A stretch of DNA of 64,000 nt from DZBG01 sp049241565 (GTDB lineage: Bacteria > Bdellovibrionota > Bacteriovoracia > Bacteriovoracales > Bacteriovoracaceae), in contig JBMLQL010000042.1 of NCBI GenBank assembly GCA_049241565.1, positions 74,362 to 138,361 of the forward strand, read 5' to 3'. The notes beneath the pieces were generated by a model, which made no database searches, was not told the DNA's origin, and saw only the letters and a program-made list of their open reading frames with translations. Numbering within the stretch: position 1 is the first letter of the stretch; the number at the start of each line of letters is the position of its first letter. Both the position numbers and the translations under genes were made by a program. Of the stretch, positions 60,303 to 64,000 are shown in pieces.

Positions 60303-61343
60303 ATGCAGGTTCTCGATCAATTGCTCGATCAATTTAATAATGAACTCAAAGATGTTCATCGTGTTCCCGATCTTCTTAATCTCAAGTCAAAATATCTTGG
60401 GAAGCAAGGTTCGATCTCGGAAGTCATGAAAGGTCTCAAAGATGCCACCGTGGAGCAAAAAAAAGAAATTGGTTCAAAGGCCAATATTCTCAAGAATCAA
60501 ATAGAAGCGATTCTAGATTCAAAGCTTGAAGAGCTTGAGCTGAAAGATATCAACGAGGCCTTATCTAAGGATAAAATTGATTTTTCTCTGACGGATTCTA
60601 TTCTTGATAAAGGTCTTCAAGGAGCGGGATTCCATCCTGTTTCAATTATTCAGCGAGAAATCGAAGACATCTTTGTTTCCATGGGGTTTGAGGTTCTTGA
60701 TGGACCACATATTGAAGATGAATTCCATAATTTTGAAGCTCTAAATATTCCAGACACTCACCCTGCACGTGATATGCAGGATACATTCTGGTTTGCTGAC
60801 AAAAAGCATTTACTCCGCACTCATACCTCTACAATTCAGGTTCGCGGGATGAAAGAAAGAAAGCCGCCGTTTAGATTCGTAGGCCCAGGGAAAGTTTTCC
60901 GCTGTGAGCGGACTGATGCCTCTCACGAAATGGTTTTTCATCAATTGGAAGGGATGATGGTAGGAGAGAATGTCTCTGTCGGAAATCTCATCTATTTTAT
61001 GAAAACTCTTCTCACTGAAATTTTCAAAAAAGAAGTAGAAGTTCGTCTGCGTCCTGGATTTTTTCCTTTCGTAGAGCCTGGCTTTGAGCTTGATATCAAG
61101 TGCCTTATCTGTGGAGGTAAGGGCTGTTCGGTTTGTAAGCATGTGGGCTGGGTGGAACTTCTTCCATGTGGAATGGTTCATCCAAATGTTCTCAAGGCCG
61201 GAGGTATCGATCCAGAAAAATACAATGGCTTTGCCTTTGGACTTGGCTTAGATCGTCTGGTGATGATGAGATATGGTATCGATGATATTCGTCACATCCA
61301 CGGGGCTGATCTGCGTTTTAACTCTCAATTTAAATCATTCTAG
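60303..61343 (+). CDS. pheS: Phenylalanyl-tRNA synthetase alpha subunit
   Basis: A 346-residue class II synthetase subunit. N-terminal coiled coil (about 1-90), then the catalytic core: DTFWFADKKHLLRTHTS, VFRCERTDASHEMVFHQLEG (motif 2), and FGLGLDRLVMMRYGIDDIR (motif 3). A CxxC pair (CLICGGKGCSVC, about 258-270) near the C-terminus is an extra Cys cluster. Ribosome site AAGGAAG five bases upstream. pheT follows 7 bp later. Confidence 0.96.
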   Translation: MQVLDQLLDQFNNELKDVHRVPDLLNLKSKYLGKQGSISEVMKGLKDATVEQKKEIGSKANILKNQIEAILDSKLEELELKDINEALSKDKIDFSLTDSILDKGLQGAGFHPVSIIQREIEDIFVSMGFEVLDGPHIEDEFHNFEALNIPDTHPARDMQDTFWFADKKHLLRTHTSTIQVRGMKERKPPFRFVGPGKVFRCERTDASHEMVFHQLEGMMVGENVSVGNLIYFMKTLLTEIFKKEVEVRLRPGFFPFVEPGFELDIKCLICGGKGCSVCKHVGWVELLPCGMVHPNVLKAGGIDPEKYNGFAFGLGLDRLVMMRYGIDDIRHIHGADLRFNSQFKSF

Positions 61344-61350
61344 GACATAT

Positions 61351-63765
61351 ATGCTTATTTCACTTAATTGGATTAAAGACTTTGTTGAAATTCCAGACCT
61401 CTCACCAAAAGAGATTGGAAGTTCGTTTACGCTTACTACTGCTGAAGTTGAGGATATCAAGGTAACAGGAGAAGGGCTCCGGACTGTACTTTGTATTCAA
61501 GTGATTTCTTTCAAACCACATCCCGATTCAGATAAGTTGAATCTGGTGACTTTTGATATCGGTAATGGTCAGACCAAAGAAGTGGTTTGTGGGGCCCCAA
61601 ATGTAAAAGTAGGTCTTCGTGCACCTTTTGCCCCTATTGGAACAACTCTTCCTAATGGAATGACTCTTGAGCCTAAAAAAATCCGCGGAATTCTTTCTGA
61701 TGGGATGTTGTGCTCTGAGGTCGAGTTAGGTCTTGGTGAAGGGAAAGCAGGACTAATGGAACTTTCCGAGAAAGCAAAACCAGGAATGAAGCTTCTTGAT
61801 TATCTTGAACTAGGCTCAGATATTATTTTAGATGTTGATAATAAATCCCTCACTCATCGCCCCGATCTTTGGGGATACTATGGTCTTGCTCGTGAATTCG
61901 CAGCTGCCCACGCCAAGCCTCTGAAGAATCCATTCAATGAGGATTGGAAGAAGAAAATTGAAGCGAGCTTTAATTCCAAAGCAGCACCTCTTAAAGTTCA
62001 AGTTGATCAGGACTCATCGTGCTTGGCCTACCTCGGACTTTCTTTAAATAATATTAAAGTCGGAACTTCTTCCGAGTTCATTCAAAATCGTTTGATTGCA
62101 GCTGGACTTCGTCCTATCAACTCTATCGTTGATATCAGCAATTACGTCATGATTGAGCTTGGAATTCCAAATCATATTTTTGATCGTGATAAAATTGCTG
62201 GAGATACGCTTTTCATTAAGAAAGCTGGATCAGAGCAGGGCTTCAAGACCCTTGATAAAACGGAAAGAAAACTTATCGCTTCTGACACAATTATTGCTGA
62301 TAAAGAGCAAACTCTAGTTCTGGCCGGAATTATGGGGGGGCTCCACTCTGGAGTGAGTGAGACAACAAAAAATATCTTTATTGAAGTGGCCAACTGGGAA
62401 GCGCCGGAAGTTCGTAAGACATCGGTGCGCCTTGGACTTCGCTCAGATTCTTCTCAGCGCTATGAGAAAACATTGGATTCAAACCTTTGTTACCGCACAC
62501 TTCTTCGATTAATCGAAAAAATTAAAGAAGTTTGTCCTGAAGCTGAAATCGTGGGAACTCCTTCTGCTTTTTACAATGAAGAAAAGCGCTCTAAAGAGCT
62601 CACGCTTACGATCTCCCACGCTCAAATTATTTCATCTCTTGGGATGGAGATTTCAGTAGAGAGAGTGACAGACATCTTTACTCGCCTCGATTTCAAGGTG
62701 AAGAACAATAATAATGTTTATGATGTCACTATCCCAACTTACAGAACGACTAAAGATATCTATTGTAAGGCCGATCTTATCGAAGAAATTGGTCGCATGA
62801 TTGGATATGATAATATTACACCAGTTTCTCCACTAATGGGTGTGCGTCCTATTAGATTGTCTCAGACAAAAATTTTTCATCGCAAGATTCAAGACTTTCT
62901 TGTTCAGGAAGCGAAGTCCCTAGAGATTATGACTTATCCTCTGACTGGAGAGGATCTTCTTAAAAAAACATACTGGACTGATTTTTCTGAGAAAATGATT
63001 TTAGTGAATGCTCTTTCTCAAGATGCTGATCGTATGCGTCCTTCAATTATCCCTTCGGCCATTAATATGGCTGCTCATAATTCCAAGAACTTTTCGAGCT
63101 TCTCCTTTTTTGAAATTGGAAGAAGTTATCCTGACTATGAAAAAGAGAAATCACAACTTGTGATAGGTCTTTACTCTAAAGAGGAGACTCGTTTTACTGA
63201 GCTTCTCAACCATGTTGAAAAACTCATGGCCCATTTAAATATCAATTATACTTTCTCTGGAAAAAATCCAAAGTTTAAGAGTGCCGTTGTTGATCAAGAA
63301 TGGAAGGGACTACACCCTCACGAATTTGTGAATATTCAGATCATGGGTAAGTTTGCTGGAATGTGTACGACAGTGAATCCTATTGTCTTAAAAAACTTCA
63401 AGATGAAGGGATATCTCTCTCTGGCAGTGATTGATATGACTGATATTGAGAGCAAAGAGATGAAAGATAAAACGAAGTATCATCCTATTCCGAAATATCC
63501 TTCTTCAAGCTTCGATTTTACTGTTGTTGCTTCTCAGGATGTTCCAGCTGGAGAAGTCCTGGCCTCACTTAATTCAGTGAAGATGAAAGAATTGAAACAA
63601 AAGTCAGTGAAAGATGTGTTTGTGATGAATGAAAAAGAAAAAGCTGTAACACTTCGCGCTGTTTTTGAAAGCGAGACAGAAACTTTGAGTGCAGAATTTT
63701 TGAAAAATGCAGAGAGTCAAATGATTCAAGCTCTTGATTCAAAAGGTTTTAAGCTACGTTCTTAG
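61351..63765 (+). CDS. pheT: Phenylalanyl-tRNA synthetase beta subunit
   Basis: An 804-residue subunit. N-terminal MLISLNWIKDFVEIPDL, tRNA-binding OB domain (VISFKPHPDSDKLNLVTFDI, CGAPNV), B3/B4 editing region, B5 domain and a C-terminal anticodon-recognition FDX-ACB domain (KYHPIPKYPSSSFDFTVV). The start was moved to 61351, where the family N-terminus begins, with AGGA upstream; the longer frame overlaps pheS. Length is normal. Pairs with PheS as alpha2beta2. Confidence 0.96.
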   Translation: MLISLNWIKDFVEIPDLSPKEIGSSFTLTTAEVEDIKVTGEGLRTVLCIQVISFKPHPDSDKLNLVTFDIGNGQTKEVVCGAPNVKVGLRAPFAPIGTTLPNGMTLEPKKIRGILSDGMLCSEVELGLGEGKAGLMELSEKAKPGMKLLDYLELGSDIILDVDNKSLTHRPDLWGYYGLAREFAAAHAKPLKNPFNEDWKKKIEASFNSKAAPLKVQVDQDSSCLAYLGLSLNNIKVGTSSEFIQNRLIAAGLRPINSIVDISNYVMIELGIPNHIFDRDKIAGDTLFIKKAGSEQGFKTLDKTERKLIASDTIIADKEQTLVLAGIMGGLHSGVSETTKNIFIEVANWEAPEVRKTSVRLGLRSDSSQRYEKTLDSNLCYRTLLRLIEKIKEVCPEAEIVGTPSAFYNEEKRSKELTLTISHAQIISSLGMEISVERVTDIFTRLDFKVKNNNNVYDVTIPTYRTTKDIYCKADLIEEIGRMIGYDNITPVSPLMGVRPIRLSQTKIFHRKIQDFLVQEAKSLEIMTYPLTGEDLLKKTYWTDFSEKMILVNALSQDADRMRPSIIPSAINMAAHNSKNFSSFSFFEIGRSYPDYEKEKSQLVIGLYSKEETRFTELLNHVEKLMAHLNINYTFSGKNPKFKSAVVDQEWKGLHPHEFVNIQIMGKFAGMCTTVNPIVLKNFKMKGYLSLAVIDMTDIESKEMKDKTKYHPIPKYPSSSFDFTVVASQDVPAGEVLASLNSVKMKELKQKSVKDVFVMNEKEKAVTLRAVFESETETLSAEFLKNAESQMIQALDSKGFKLRS

Positions 63766-63785
63766 TCAGTCTTTTGTTCGGCAAA

Positions 63786-63828
63786 AAGCGGTTTACAAAA
63801 AAAATAAAATAATTTGCGTAAACCGCTT
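63786..63828. promoter_or_regulatory. 11-bp inverted repeat overlapping a promoter
   Basis: AAGCGGTTTAC (63786-63796) and GTAAACCGCTT (63818-63828) with a 21-nt AT-rich spacer. The right arm overlaps the -35 box at 63827. On the minus strand the second arm is followed by TTTTTG, so it might also end a leftward transcript. Operator is my preferred reading. Confidence 0.5.
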
Positions 63829-63855
63829 GACGAATAATCCGATGATAACTATTAT
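63827..63855 (+). promoter_or_regulatory. Near-consensus sigma70-type promoter
   Basis: TTGACG (63827-63832), 17-bp spacer, TATTAT (63850-63855). Nothing further in the last 145 bp looks like a gene, apart from an incidental 11-codon frame; the transcript probably serves a gene or stable RNA beyond the window. Confidence 0.6.
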
Positions 63856-64000
63856 CCATGAACACTTTTGCACTGACGGTCATCAAAAACTGATACTAAA
63901 ACATCAGCACAAGAGTATTCTTTGAAAATTAAATAATAGATTAAGTTTTGAGGCCTTCGGGTCTTAAAAGAGATGAGAAAGAATTTGGTTCAATTGCCGA

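Noticed and set aside
1..64000. CRISPR arrays, insertion sequences, tRNA or rRNA genes
   Set aside because: I saw no regularly spaced direct repeats, transposase-like proteins or convincing tRNA cloverleaf/rRNA segments; a tool scan for tRNAs would be needed to be certain.

Overview
The window comes from an AT-leaning (roughly 40% GC), densely packed Gram-negative chromosome. Lipoproteins, periplasmic binding proteins, heptose kinase, SlyD, a beta-barrel-like protein and many secreted peptidases all point to a two-membrane cell. The combination of a TPR-winged-helix regulator, many secreted metallo- and peptidoglycan peptidases, an orphan CpaF-like ATPase and large lineage-specific secreted proteins best fits a predatory Bdellovibrionota of the Bacteriovorax type. 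That assignment is inference from gene content; no rRNA is visible.

Layout. 1-2.9 kb: pstSCAB phosphate importer on the minus strand, leaving the window inside pstB. 3-8.6 kb: TSUP permease, fused indolepyruvate-type oxidoreductase, Nudix-metallo-beta-lactamase fusion. 8.6-12.8 kb (minus): small conserved protein, degenerate HD-GYP protein, ddl and a TGS-less thrS. 13.1-15.4 kb: TPR regulator, secreted protein, acetyltransferase in overlapping frames. 15.4-21.5 kb: the translation operon rimP-nusA-infB-rbfA-truB. 21.5-25.2 kb: plsC, membrane-anchored ferredoxin, queD with an M14 amidopeptidase, RNase HI. 25.2-27.5 kb: FecCD-type ABC importer. 27.5-36 kb: FKBP lipoprotein, beta-lactamase-fold protein, secreted metallopeptidase, cupredoxin-like protein coupled to a CpaF ATPase, enolase, outer-membrane-like protein.

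The accessory part begins at 36 kb. A four-gene overlapping minus-strand operon (35.97-37.83 kb) joins a BECR/RelE-like toxin candidate and a DUF2283-HTH antitoxin candidate to a secreted HExxH peptidase and a lipoprotein, behind a 13-bp inverted-repeat operator lying in the 3' end of a DAHP synthase gene. From 38.7 to 49.3 kb lies an envelope cluster: two large membrane proteins that look like distant paralogues (39.5 and 45.6-48.4 kb) and a secreted Gly-rich protein (41.4 kb), all three ending in a similar short motif, with a VanY-type carboxypeptidase, a 90-bp-repeat Tyr-rich protein and a YiiX-like hydrolase. Two small secreted proteins and a DUF4143 ATPase behind a perfect 30-bp palindrome follow (49.4-51.7 kb).

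51.7-59.8 kb returns to metabolism and envelope: dipeptide epimerase, SlyD, class III CoA-transferase, DUF255 thioredoxin protein, lytic transglycosylase, AroQ-type chorismate mutase, cmk, heptose-kinase-like protein, DUF4416. A gene-free 465-bp stretch (59.84-60.30 kb) contains a candidate structured RNA ending in a terminator, ahead of pheST. The right edge carries a near-consensus promoter overlapping an inverted repeat, with its gene outside the window.

The strongest candidates for undescribed biology are the envelope cluster with the shared C-terminal motif, the toxin-antitoxin-peptidase-lipoprotein operon, and the structured RNA before pheST.
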